Assembly: GCF_001905825.1 (NCBI RefSeq)
Contig: NZ_LIVV01000005.1
Coordinates: 140,594-204,593 of the forward strand
Direction of reading: 5' to 3'
From: Streptomyces sp. CB02009
GTDB taxonomy: Bacteria; Actinomycetota; Actinomycetes; Streptomycetales; Streptomycetaceae
DNA length: 64,000 nucleotides
Made by a program: the position numbers and the translations under genes
The notes under the pieces: generated by a model
Told to the model about the DNA's origin: nothing
Seen by the model: the letters and a program-made list of their open reading frames with translations, nothing else
Database searches by the model: none
Shown: positions 36,050 to 44,435 of the stretch, one piece after another
How positions within the stretch are numbered: the first letter of the stretch is position 1
Layout of the letters: each line of letters begins with the position of its first letter

Positions 36050-37687
36050 ATGCGCGACCGCGCCCAGTTGACCCTGAAAGACGTCTCCAAGTCCTACGGG
36101 GACCGCTCCGTCCTCGACCAGCTCACGCTCACCGTCCGCCCGGGCGAGAAGGCCGCCGTCATCGGTGAGAACGGCTCCGGCAAGTCCACCCTGCTCCGGC
36201 TCCTGGCCGGGGCGGAGGCGCCCGACACCGGCGAGGTGACCGTCCGCTTCCCCGGCGGCGCCGCACGTCTCGCCCAGACGCTCGCCGAGACCCTCGGCCT
36301 CGGGCCCGAGCACACCGTGCGGGACGCCGTCGACGCGGCGCTCGCCGAACTCCGTTCCATGGAGCGGGAGATGCGGGCCGCCGAGGAGACGCTCGGCTCC
36401 GCCACACCCGGGGAACTCGCCGCGTACGGGGAACTCGCCGCCCGCTACGAGGAGCGCGGCGGCTACCAGGCCGACGCCCGGGTGGACGCCGCCCTGCACG
36501 GGCTCGGCCTCGGTCACGTCCCGTACGGGCGGCGCCTCGGCACGCTCTCCGGCGGCGAGCAGTCCCGGCTCGCCCTCGCCTGCGTCCTCGCCTCGGGCGC
36601 CGAGCTGCTGCTCCTCGACGAACCGACGAACCACCTCGACCGGGCCGCCGCCGACTGGCTGGAGGAACGGCTGCGCGCCCACCGCGGCACCGTCGTCGCG
36701 GTCACCCACGACCGGGCGTTCCTGGAGGGGATGGCGACCACGATCCTGGAGGTCGACCGGGACACCCGCGCGGTGACCCGGTACGGCGACGGCTGGTCCG
36801 GCTACCGCGCGGCGAAGGTCGCGGCGCGGCGCCGCAGGGTGCAGGAGCACGAGGAGTGGCGGGAGGAGCTGGCCCGTACCGAGGAGCTGGTGGCGGCGGC
36901 CGGGCAGCGGCTCGCGGGGGCCGGGAAGGACCCCCGGCAGGGCTTCGGCAAGCACCGCCGCTCGCACGAGAACAAGCTGTCGGGGCAGGTCAGGGCGGCC
37001 CGGGTCAGGCTGGAGCAGCTGCGGAGGTCCCCGGTCCCGGCCCCGCCGGAACCCCTGCGCTTCACGGCCCGGATCGCGACGGCGGCCCCCGGCGCCGAAG
37101 GAGGCTCCGTCGACGGGCCGCTCGTCGAGCTCGCCGACGTCGTCGTCGGCGAGCGGCTGCGGATCGACGCGCTGCGGGTCTCGGCCGGGGACCGGCTGCT
37201 CGTGTCCGGGCCCAACGGCGCCGGCAAGACGACCCTGCTCCGGGTCCTCGCCGGGGACCTGTGTCCCGACCGCGGGACGGTCGGCCGTTCGGGCCGGGTC
37301 GGCCGGCTGCGCCAGGAGCTGCCCGCCGTGCCGTCGCCGAAGCCGCTGCTCACGGAGTACGCGGCGGGGCGTCCCGGTCCGCCCGAGGAGCACGCGGCGG
37401 AGCTGCTCGCCCTCGGGCTCTTCCGGGAGGAGGACCTGTCCGTGCCGGTGGCGCGGCTCTCGGTGGGCCAGCAGCGCCGTCTGGAGCTGGCCCGGCTGGT
37501 GACCCGGCCGGTCGATCTGCTGGTGCTGGACGAGCCGACCAACCATGTGGCGCTCTCCCTGGTGGAGGACCTGGAGGAGGCTCTGGCGGCCTTTCCGGGG
37601 GCGGTGGTCGCGGTCTCCCACGACGAGCGCTTCCGGGCGGGCTTCGGCGGCCGGCGGCTGGAGCTCCGGTCAGGCCTGGTCGCCTGA
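36050..37687 (+). CDS. ABC-F ribosome-protection ATPase (antibiotic resistance type)
   Basis: 545 residues with two nucleotide-binding domains and no membrane segment. Domain 1: GENGSGKST, LSGGEQSRLAL, LLLLDEPTNHLD. Domain 2: GPNGAGKTT, LSVGQQRRLEL, LLVLDEPTNH. The interdomain linker (about 240-345, Arg/Glu-rich with KDPRQGFGKHRRSHENKL) is the antibiotic-resistance P-site tRNA interaction type. ABC-F factors enter the E site and dislodge macrolides, lincosamides, streptogramins or pleuromutilins. In the second ATPase the residue after TNH is Val-Ala rather than Leu-Asp (DEPTNHVALS), a small departure. It ends overlapping the convergent DUF1330 gene by 18 bases. Confidence 0.92.
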   Translation: MRDRAQLTLKDVSKSYGDRSVLDQLTLTVRPGEKAAVIGENGSGKSTLLRLLAGAEAPDTGEVTVRFPGGAARLAQTLAETLGLGPEHTVRDAVDAALAELRSMEREMRAAEETLGSATPGELAAYGELAARYEERGGYQADARVDAALHGLGLGHVPYGRRLGTLSGGEQSRLALACVLASGAELLLLDEPTNHLDRAAADWLEERLRAHRGTVVAVTHDRAFLEGMATTILEVDRDTRAVTRYGDGWSGYRAAKVAARRRRVQEHEEWREELARTEELVAAAGQRLAGAGKDPRQGFGKHRRSHENKLSGQVRAARVRLEQLRRSPVPAPPEPLRFTARIATAAPGAEGGSVDGPLVELADVVVGERLRIDALRVSAGDRLLVSGPNGAGKTTLLRVLAGDLCPDRGTVGRSGRVGRLRQELPAVPSPKPLLTEYAAGRPGPPEEHAAELLALGLFREEDLSVPVARLSVGQQRRLELARLVTRPVDLLVLDEPTNHVALSLVEDLEEALAAFPGAVVAVSHDERFRAGFGGRRLELRSGLVA

Positions 37688-38026
37688 CGCGGCCCGCATG
37701 GCGGCGGCCGTCGCCGCCGGGTCGTACCCGTCCGCGACGCCCTCGATCAGGAGGATGTCGCCGGCCATGTGGCGGGTGCGGAGCGGTATGAGGGCCTGGT
37801 AGGCGGCGGAGGCGTACCAGGCGCGGGCGTCGTCGTAGGACGGGAAGCCGATGATGACGACGGCGCCCGGCCACTCGCCCTCGGGGACCTCGCGGGCGGG
37901 TGCGCCGTGGACGAGGAAGCGGCCTCCGAAGGGGTCCAGGGTGCTCTGGACGCGCTCCATGTAGGTGAAGACCTCCTCGTCGAGGACGGGCTTCGGGTGC
38001 AGGTTTCCGATGGCGTATGCGGTCAT
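37670..38026 (-). CDS. DUF1330 family protein
   Basis: 118 residues from ATG 38026. Short ferredoxin-like alpha/beta protein: TAYAIGNLHP, VQSTLDPFGGRFLVHG, PGAVVIIGFPSYDDARAWYASAAYQALIPLR, matching DUF1330 (dimeric alpha-beta barrel). Enzymatic role unknown; relatives resemble small monooxygenases and isomerases. The 3' end overlaps the ABC-F gene on the other strand. Confidence 0.9.
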   Translation of the reverse strand: MTAYAIGNLHPKPVLDEEVFTYMERVQSTLDPFGGRFLVHGAPAREVPEGEWPGAVVIIGFPSYDDARAWYASAAYQALIPLRTRHMAGDILLIEGVADGYDPAATAAAMRAASGDQA

Positions 38027-38120
38027 GATCGAAGAATGCCTGAGCATGCGCCGTGGAGTCGATGACCTCTGAGGTCATGATCGGCGTCATGATCGACGTC
38101 CTGCCCGGCCTCATGATCGC

Positions 38121-38150
38121 GACACCCGTCCGCCGGAGCGGACGGGTGTC
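38121..38150 (-). terminator. Terminator after alcohol dehydrogenase
   Basis: GACACCCGTCCG pairs exactly with CGGACGGGTGTC around CCGGAG. Confidence 0.85.
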
Positions 38151-38217
38151 GGCGCACGGTGTCGGCGCGGGGTGTCAGCCCCGCGGTGTCAGCCCGCGGT
38201 GTCGGCGCCCGGTGTCA
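38146..38217. repeat. 13-bp imperfect tandem repeats at the dehydrogenase 3' end
   Basis: Five to six head-to-tail variants of GTGTCGGCGCxxG / GTGTCAGCCCxxG. The last unit contains the dehydrogenase stop codon. It resembles the ilvA terminal minisatellite in position and character. Confidence 0.7.
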
Positions 38218-39267
38218 GATCGTCGCCGCGTCGATCACGAAGCGGTAGCGGACGTCGCTGGCGAGCACCCGCTCGTACGCCTCGTTGATCTGCTCGGCGC
38301 GGATCACCTCGATCTCCGCGCCGAGGCCGTGCTCGGCGCAGAAGTCGAGCATCTCCTGCGTCTCGGCGATGCTGCCGATCATCGAGCCCGCGAGGGTCTT
38401 GCGGCCGCCGATGAGGGAGAAGAGGTTGACGGAGACGGGCTCCTCGGGGGCGCCGACGTTGACGAGGGCGCCGTCGGTCCTGACCAGGCCGAGGTAGGCG
38501 TTGAAGTCCAGCGGCGCGGAGACCGTGGAGATCACCAGGTCGAAGGTGCCGGCCAGCTCGGTGAAGGTCGCCGGGTCGCTGGTGGCGTAGTAGTGGTCGG
38601 CGCCAAGCTTCAGGCCGTCCTCCTGCTTCTTCAGGGACTGGCTGAGGACGGTCACCTCGGCGCCGAGCGCGTGGGCGATCTTGACGCCCATGTGGCCGAG
38701 GCCGCCGAGGCCGACGATCGCGACCTTCTTGCCGGGGCCGGCCTGCCAGTGGGCGAGCGGCGAGTAGAGGGTGATGCCGGCGCAGAGCAGCGGGGCGGCC
38801 TCGTCGAGGCTGATGCCCTCGGGGATGCGCAGGGTGTAGTTCTCGTCGACGACGATGTGGCTGGAGTAGCCGCCGTAGGTGGGCTCGCCGTCGGTGCCGA
38901 CGGCGTTGTACGTGCCGGTGCCGCCGGTGACGCAGTACTGCTCCAGACCCTGGAGGCAGTACGCGCACTCCCGGCAGGAGTCGACGAAGCAGCCGACGCC
39001 GACCCGGTCGCCGACCTGGAAGCGGCTGACCCCGGGGCCGACCTCGGCGACGATTCCGGCGATCTCGTGGCCCGGGACCATCGGGAAGATGCCCTCGCCC
39101 CAGCCGTTGCGGGCCTGGTGGATGTCGGAGTGGCAGATGCCGGCGTACTTGATCTCGATGAGGACGTCGTGCTCGCCGACGGGCCGGCGCGGCACGGTGG
39201 TGCGCTCCAGCGGGGCGTTGGCGGCGGGTGCGGCGTACGCGGGGACGGTGGTCACGTTCGTGGTCAT
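38215..39267 (-). CDS. Zinc-dependent alcohol dehydrogenase (cinnamyl-alcohol/YahK type)
   Basis: 350 residues of the medium-chain reductase family. Catalytic zinc ligands C45 and H68 (AGICHSDIHQA, VPGHEIAG), structural zinc Cys cluster CRECAYCLQGLEQYC, and the NAD(P) fold VAIVGLGGLGHMGVK. Reduces aldehydes or oxidises alcohols; Ser after the nucleotide motif in VTVLSQSLKK suggests NADP preference. It is divergent from an XRE regulator across about 130 bases, a common regulator-target layout. Confidence 0.93.
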   Translation of the reverse strand: MTTNVTTVPAYAAPAANAPLERTTVPRRPVGEHDVLIEIKYAGICHSDIHQARNGWGEGIFPMVPGHEIAGIVAEVGPGVSRFQVGDRVGVGCFVDSCRECAYCLQGLEQYCVTGGTGTYNAVGTDGEPTYGGYSSHIVVDENYTLRIPEGISLDEAAPLLCAGITLYSPLAHWQAGPGKKVAIVGLGGLGHMGVKIAHALGAEVTVLSQSLKKQEDGLKLGADHYYATSDPATFTELAGTFDLVISTVSAPLDFNAYLGLVRTDGALVNVGAPEEPVSVNLFSLIGGRKTLAGSMIGSIAETQEMLDFCAEHGLGAEIEVIRAEQINEAYERVLASDVRYRFVIDAATI

Positions 39268-39395
39268 GGCTCCAGCCTGCGCGAGGGCGCGGGCATCACC
39301 CAGCCCCCTGTTCTGCCTACGTCCAGCGTGCCTACCACTGGCAGGGACAGGAACAGCCGTCCGCCGGGACGCGCGACCTGGGATAATCGGGACGC

Positions 39396-40265
39396 ATGGA
39401 TCTCAGTGCCGAACTCAGCGAATTCCTTCGCTCGCGCCGGGCCCGTCTGAAGCCGGAGGACGTGGGTCTGCCGGAGTTCGGGCGCCACCGCCGGGTGCCC
39501 GGGCTGCGCCGCGAGGAGCTGGCGCAGCTGGCCGGGGTGTCGGTGGCGTACTACACCCGGCTCGAGCAGGGCAACGGCCGCAATGTGTCCATGGAGGTGC
39601 TGGACTCGATCGCGCGTGCCCTGCGGCTGAGCGACACGGAGCGGGCGCATCTGACGCATCTGGCGAAGCCGACGGCGAAGAAGAAGCAGCACCGGGCGGC
39701 GATCGCCCGCCCCCAGCAGGTGCGGCCGGGGCTGCGGCATCTGCTGGACGCGATGGAGGGCGTTCCCGCGTTCCTCGTGGGCCGGCGGCTCGACATCCTG
39801 GCCTGGAACCGGATGGCGCGGGCTCTGATGGGCGACTTCGAGGCGATGGAGCCGGCCGAGCGCAATGTGGCCAGGATGGTCTTCCTGGGGCCCAACTCGC
39901 GTGATCTGTACCGGGACTGGGAGTGCAAGGCGACCGAGGTGGTGAGCGTCCTGCGGCTGTACGCGGGCTGCTACCCGGAGGATCCGGCGCTGCTCGCGCT
40001 GGTCGGCGAACTGTCGGTGCGCAGCGAGGAGTTCCGCTCGCTGTGGGCGGCGCACACGGTCGCGGACAAGGGGCACGGGACGAAGGTGCTGCGGCATCCG
40101 CTGGTGGGCGAGATGACGCTGACGTACGAGAGCATGCAGGTGGCGGGCGGGGACCCGGACCTGATGCTCATCACGTACCAGGCGGAGCCGGGGTCGGCGT
40201 CGGCGGACGCGCTGCGGCTGCTGGCGCAGTGGGGTGTGGACGAGCCGGCGGACACGCTGAGGTGA
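39396..40265 (+). CDS. XRE-family regulator with MmyB-type ligand domain
   Basis: 289 residues. N-terminal HTH_31/XRE domain (about 12-85: LRREELAQLAGVSVAYYTRLEQG recognition region), followed by the MmyB-like ligand-binding domain (about 105-280: ILAWNRMARALMGDF, ARMVFLGPNSRDLYRDWE, YESMQVAGGDPDLMLITY). Regulators of this class are typical of actinobacteria and usually control an adjacent divergent oxidoreductase, here the zinc alcohol dehydrogenase. A GATAAT -10 is eight bases before the ATG, so translation may start leaderless. Confidence 0.93.
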   Translation: MDLSAELSEFLRSRRARLKPEDVGLPEFGRHRRVPGLRREELAQLAGVSVAYYTRLEQGNGRNVSMEVLDSIARALRLSDTERAHLTHLAKPTAKKKQHRAAIARPQQVRPGLRHLLDAMEGVPAFLVGRRLDILAWNRMARALMGDFEAMEPAERNVARMVFLGPNSRDLYRDWECKATEVVSVLRLYAGCYPEDPALLALVGELSVRSEEFRSLWAAHTVADKGHGTKVLRHPLVGEMTLTYESMQVAGGDPDLMLITYQAEPGSASADALRLLAQWGVDEPADTLR

Positions 40266-40270
40266 CAGGA

Positions 40271-40309
40271 CGGGAAGGGCCCCCTCCGCCAGGAGGGGGC
40301 CCTTCCCGT
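40271..40309. terminator. Bidirectional terminator
   Basis: CGGGAAGGGCCCCCT pairs with AGGGGGCCCTTCCCG; lies between convergent XRE and transpeptidase genes. Confidence 0.92.
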
Positions 40310-40323
40310 GTGCGTCCGGGGGA

Positions 40324-41595
40324 TCAGGCGGCCGAGCCGGCCTTCCAGTCCGCCCAGCTCATGTTCCAGCCGTTGAGGCCGTTGCTGGGGGCGATCGTCT
40401 TGTCCTTGGAGTTCTTGACGATCACGACGTCGCCGACGATCGAGTGGTCGTACAGCCAGGCGGCCTGCTGGTTCGGGTCGCCGGCGCCCTTGACGTCGTT
40501 CAGGCCGACGCAGCCGTGGCTGGTGTTGGCCGAGCCGAAGATCGAGTCCGGGCCCCAGTAGTTGCCGTGGATGAAGGTGCCGGACGTGGACAGGCGCATG
40601 GCGTGCGGCACGTCCTTGATGTCGTACTCGCCCTTGCCGTCGTCGTCGGTGAAGCCGACGGTCGCGCCGTTCATCCGGGTCTCCTTGAACTTCTCGGAGA
40701 TCACCATCTGACCGTTGTAGGTCGGGTTGTCCGGGGAGCCGGCGGAGATCGGGATGGTCTTGATCGTCTTGCCGTCCTGGGTGACCGTCATGGTCTTGGT
40801 GGCGACGTCGACGGTGGAGACCTGGTTGCGGCCGATCTTGAAGGTGACGGTCTTCTGCTGGACGCCGAAGACACCGTCGGCGCCCTCGACGCCGTCGAGG
40901 TCGAGCTTGAGGGTGACGGTCGAGCCCTCGGTCCAGTAGTCGTCCGGACGGAAGTCGAGGCGCGTGCCGTCGAACCAGTGCCCGACGATCTCCTGGCCGC
41001 TGCTGGAGGTCACCGTGATGCCGGCCTGGACGGCCTTCTTGTCGGTGATCGCCTTGTTGAAGTTGATCGAGACCGGCATGCCGACGCCGACGGTCGAGCC
41101 GTCCTCCGGCGTGAAGTTGCCGATGAAGCTGTTGGCCTTGGAGACCGTGGTGAACGAGGAGTTCTCGTGCGCCTCCAGGCCCTCCGCGTCCGTGGCCGTG
41201 GCGGCGATCTTGTAGACCGTGGCGCGCTCCAGCTGACCGGACGGCTTCCAGCTCAGGCCGTCGGCGGCTATCTCGCCCTTGACGGCCTCGCCCTCGGCGG
41301 AGGTCATGACGACCTCGGTGAGCTTGCCCTCGGTGACGGAGACCTTGGCGTCGTTGTTGATGGAGGCGTTCTGCGCGCCGTTCTTCGGCGAGATCGTGAT
41401 CTTCGCCTTGGAGGTCTTCTGCGCTGCCGCCTCGTCGACCTGGGCCTGTGACTGCGGCGTCGCGGAACCGGAGGAGCCCGCGCCCTTGTCCTCGTCGCTG
41501 CACGCCGAGAGCACCAGCACACCGCTGAGCACGGCGGCCGCGGCGGCCAGGCTCCTGCGGCGGCGCTTGCCGTCCGTCATCACACGCTTCTCCAT
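40324..41595 (-). CDS. Lipoprotein L,D-transpeptidase
   Basis: 423 residues from ATG 41595 with GGGGATC upstream. Lipobox LVLSAC places lipidated Cys32; two Ig-like domains follow (about 65-260: ITISPKNGAQNASIN, FTPEDGSTVGVGMPVSIN), then a YkuD catalytic domain with HGNYWGPDSIFGSANTSHGCVGL, which holds the conserved His, Ser, His, Gly and catalytic Cys. It makes 3-3 (DAP-DAP) crosslinks in peptidoglycan and is carbapenem-sensitive. This is the actinobacterial Ldt architecture known from LdtMt2. It is attached to the outer leaflet of the membrane. Confidence 0.94.
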   Translation of the reverse strand: MEKRVMTDGKRRRRSLAAAAAVLSGVLVLSACSDEDKGAGSSGSATPQSQAQVDEAAAQKTSKAKITISPKNGAQNASINNDAKVSVTEGKLTEVVMTSAEGEAVKGEIAADGLSWKPSGQLERATVYKIAATATDAEGLEAHENSSFTTVSKANSFIGNFTPEDGSTVGVGMPVSINFNKAITDKKAVQAGITVTSSSGQEIVGHWFDGTRLDFRPDDYWTEGSTVTLKLDLDGVEGADGVFGVQQKTVTFKIGRNQVSTVDVATKTMTVTQDGKTIKTIPISAGSPDNPTYNGQMVISEKFKETRMNGATVGFTDDDGKGEYDIKDVPHAMRLSTSGTFIHGNYWGPDSIFGSANTSHGCVGLNDVKGAGDPNQQAAWLYDHSIVGDVVIVKNSKDKTIAPSNGLNGWNMSWADWKAGSAA

Positions 41596-41761
41596 CGTCG
41601 CCGATCCCCTGCCAACTTCTTGATAAGAACGCCCATGACACCCCGTCCGTTCCGGAAGCGGAGCGTTTGTGGGGAACACCACTGCCCGACACGCTCGTAC
41701 GGTCCCGACCGGTTCCCGGAGCCTCAGTGGCCCCCGTCACCTTTCGCCCGCTGGTCGCGAG

Positions 41762-41792
41762 GCAGGCCCCGGGACGCCGTCCCGGGGCCTGC
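41762..41792 (-). terminator. Terminator after acidic protein gene
   Basis: GCAGGCCCCGGGAC pairs exactly with GTCCCGGGGCCTGC around a three-base loop. Confidence 0.85.
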
Positions 41793-41812
41793 GAACAGGT
41801 CGGATACCGGTC

Positions 41813-42154
41813 CTACGACCGGTCGTCGTCGTCTTCCTCCTGCCCATTTTCCTCGCCGAGATCCCACTCCAGCGCATCGGGGTCGTACTCGATCTCCTCA
41901 CTGCTCCAGGAGGCCTGGACCATCTCGATGCCGGGGACGTCCCGGATCAGGTCGAAGGGCTCGACGAGGTACGCGAGGGCCTCGGCGCTGTCCTCGTTCG
42001 CGGCGGCACGGGCGGGCACCCGCTCCTCCTCGGGCATGAACTCGTCGGCGTCGATCCTGGCCTCGGCCGCCGAGGCCAGTGCGGCCGGTCCGTCGATCTC
42101 CAGGACCACATCGACCCGAAGGCGTACATAGCGCGGTGTCTCGGAAGTACTCAT
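41813..42154 (-). CDS. Acidic hypothetical protein
   Basis: 113 residues from ATG 42154. N-terminal beta strand VRLRVDVVLEIDGPAALASAAE, then increasingly acidic sequence ending WDLGEENGQEEDDDDRS. It looks like a small soluble, possibly dimeric protein with a disordered acidic tail. The frame is open further upstream but without a plausible ribosome site. Function unknown; conserved in Streptomyces by my recollection. Confidence 0.75.
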   Translation of the reverse strand: MSTSETPRYVRLRVDVVLEIDGPAALASAAEARIDADEFMPEEERVPARAAANEDSAEALAYLVEPFDLIRDVPGIEMVQASWSSEEIEYDPDALEWDLGEENGQEEDDDDRS

Positions 42155-42265
42155 GGGTCGGAGCGTAGGCGCCCCGGGGGTCCCGGCTTTCCCACGACCC
42201 GCTGTGTTCATTAGCATCGGCGCACCGACCAATTCGCGGTTTCCGCAAGGGGGATCGAAATTTCC

Positions 42266-42535
42266 GTGTCCGCCGCCCGCCGCCCACTGCTGACCGCGAC
42301 CGCCGCGGGCACGCTGCTGTGCGCCCTGTGGTTCGTCCCGAACGCCAACGCCACCGACGAGCAGGGCGGGGTACGGATCGGGGTGATCCAGGACGGCCCC
42401 GCCGCGGGCGAGGGGCGCCTGGCGGAGACCGGCGGCGGGGACACGCTGCCGTACCTGCTGGGCGGGACGGGCTTCCTGGGGGTCGGGGCGGGTTTCGTGG
42501 CGCTGGCGATGCACCGCCGCGACCGGACGTCCTGA
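42266..42535 (+). CDS. Small secreted protein with LAETG sortase signal
   Basis: 89 residues from GTG. Signal peptide MSAARRPLLTATAAGTLLCALWFVPNANA (about 1-29), a short mature part VRIGVIQDGPAAGEG, then LAETG (52-56), a hydrophobic stretch LPYLLGGTGFLGVGAGFVALAM and the basic tail HRRDRTS. This is a complete class E sortase (SrtE-type LAXTG) sorting signal, so the mature product would be covalently attached to peptidoglycan. The mature part is only about 26 residues, very small for a wall-anchored protein. No sortase gene is in the window. Confidence 0.8.
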   Translation: MSAARRPLLTATAAGTLLCALWFVPNANATDEQGGVRIGVIQDGPAAGEGRLAETGGGDTLPYLLGGTGFLGVGAGFVALAMHRRDRTS

Positions 42536-42590
42536 GCGGCCGTCTCCGTAGCGCTTTCCGTACTGTCTTCGGCGCGCTTTCCGTACACAC

Positions 42591-42630
42591 ACGTGTGACC
42601 CGCCCCGGGAGTCCGGGACGGGTCACACGT
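42591..42630. terminator. Bidirectional terminator between sortase substrate and hutH
   Basis: ACGTGTGACCCG pairs with CGGGTCACACGT, with an inner GCCCCGG/TCCGGGAC region; hairpin serves convergent genes. Confidence 0.88.
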
Positions 42631-42640
42631 CTTCTCAGGG

Positions 42641-44188
42641 TTACGCCAGCGGGCCGGTGACCGGCTCCACCGCGGCGAGCAGCTTCCCTTCGCGTACGAA
42701 GGTGTCGGCGGCCGCCAGGTCGGGGGCGAGGAACCGGTCCGGGCCGGGGCCCTGGACGCCGGCCGCGCGCAGCGCCTCGATGGCGGCGGCGGAGGCGGGC
42801 GCCGGGGACAGGCCGTGGCGGAGCTCGATGCCGCGGGTGGCGGCGTACAGCTCGACGGCGATGATCCGGTTGAGGTTGCCGATCGCGATGCGCAGCTTGC
42901 GGGCGGCGGACCAGCCCATGGAGACGTGGTCCTCCTGCATCGCCGAGGACGGGATGGAGTCGGCGGAGGCCGGGACGGCGAGCCGCTTCATCTCGCTGAC
43001 CAGGGCGGCCTGGGTGTACTGGGCGATCATCAGGCCCGAGTCGACACCGGCGTCGTCGGCGAGGAAGGGCGGCAGGCCGTGCGAGCGGTTCTTGTCGAGG
43101 AGCCGGTCGGTGCGGCGCTCGGCGATGGAGCCGAGGTCGGCGGCGGCGATGGCGAGGAAGTCGAGGACGTACGCGACGGGCGCGCCGTGGAAGTTGCCGT
43201 TGGAGCGGACCTGGCCGTCGGGGAGGACCACCGGGTTGTCGACGGCGGCGGCCAGCTCGCGCTCGGCGACGAGCAGGGCGTGGGCCATGGTGTCGCGGCC
43301 GGCGCCGGCGACCTGCGGGGCGCAGCGGACCGAGTAGGCGTCCTGGACGCGGGGGGCCTCGCCGCTCTGGAAGTGCCCGGTGAGCTCGGAGCCCTTGAGG
43401 ACGGCCAGCATGTTGGCGGCGGAGGCCGTCTGGCCCGGGTGCGGGCGGATGGCGTGCAGCTCGGGTTCGAGGACCTTCTCGGTGCCGAGGAGGGCTTCGA
43501 GGGAGAGGGCGGCGGTGATGTCGGCCGACTTGTAGAGGGTGTCGAGGTCGGCGAGCGCCATGATCAGCATGCCGAGCATGCCGTCGGTGCCGTTGAGGAG
43601 GGCGAGGCCCTCCTTCTCCTTGAGCTCGACGGGGGCGATGCCGTGGGCGGCGAGCAGCTCGCCGGCGGGCCGGAGCTCGCCGTCGGGGCCCTCGGCGTCG
43701 CCCTCGCCCATGAGCGCGAGGGCGCAGTGGGAGAGCGGGGCGAGGTCGCCGGAGCAGCCGAGGGAGCCGTACTCGTGCACGACCGGGGTGATGCCGGCGT
43801 TGAGGACGTCGGCCATGGTCTGCGCGACCTCGGGGCGGACGCCGGTGCGGCCGGAGGCGACGGTCTTGAGCCGCAGGAACATCAGGGCGCGGACGACCTC
43901 GCGCTCGACGCGCGGGCCCATGCCGGCGGCGTGCGAGCGGACGATGTTGCGCTGGAGCTGGGCGCGGAGCTCATGGCCGATGTGCCGGGTGGCGAGCGCG
44001 CCGAAGCCGGTGGAGACCCCGTAGACGGGCTCGGGCTTGGCGGCGAGCGCGTCGACGATGTTGCGGGCGGCGGCCAGGGCCTCCACGGCCTCGGGCGACA
44101 GCTCGACGCGGGCGCCGTGGCGGGCGACGTCGATGACGTCCTGCGGGGTCGTGCCGGACGTGCCGAGGACGACTGTCTGCATATCCAT
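42641..44188 (-). CDS. hutH: Histidine ammonia-lyase
   Basis: 515 residues from ATG 44188; MDMQTVVLGTSGTTPQDV matches the Streptomyces HutH N-terminus as I recall, so the 77-residue upstream open extension is excluded. The catalytic loop is YGSLGCSGDLAPLSH: the electrophilic MIO ring forms here from Cys145-Ser146-Gly147 rather than the Ala-Ser-Gly of most lyases, a known actinobacterial variant. GVSTGFGALATR and SRGKVDxxL-type segments complete the fold. It deaminates histidine to urocanate, the first step of histidine use, and is monocistronic here, separated from other hut genes. Confidence 0.96.
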   Translation of the reverse strand: MDMQTVVLGTSGTTPQDVIDVARHGARVELSPEAVEALAAARNIVDALAAKPEPVYGVSTGFGALATRHIGHELRAQLQRNIVRSHAAGMGPRVEREVVRALMFLRLKTVASGRTGVRPEVAQTMADVLNAGITPVVHEYGSLGCSGDLAPLSHCALALMGEGDAEGPDGELRPAGELLAAHGIAPVELKEKEGLALLNGTDGMLGMLIMALADLDTLYKSADITAALSLEALLGTEKVLEPELHAIRPHPGQTASAANMLAVLKGSELTGHFQSGEAPRVQDAYSVRCAPQVAGAGRDTMAHALLVAERELAAAVDNPVVLPDGQVRSNGNFHGAPVAYVLDFLAIAAADLGSIAERRTDRLLDKNRSHGLPPFLADDAGVDSGLMIAQYTQAALVSEMKRLAVPASADSIPSSAMQEDHVSMGWSAARKLRIAIGNLNRIIAVELYAATRGIELRHGLSPAPASAAAIEALRAAGVQGPGPDRFLAPDLAAADTFVREGKLLAAVEPVTGPLA

Positions 44189-44435
44189 ATTCAGCACCCT
44201 ACGGATTGAAGACCAACCTGTCACTAGGTGAGGGGTCACCGGCTCGACAGGGGACGGCCCCTTACTGGACCGCGAGCGCCGGTCCACCGGACCGCTGCCG
44301 CGGGACCGGCGGCCACCGGCGGGTTCCAGTCTGCCGCCCGGGGGCGCCGGCGACGCGGGAGGCGGCGCCGGGGGTGCCGCCGGAAGGGAGGGAGGCAGGG
44401 GGTGGACAGGTCGGGGCACTCTCTAGGGTCGGCCC

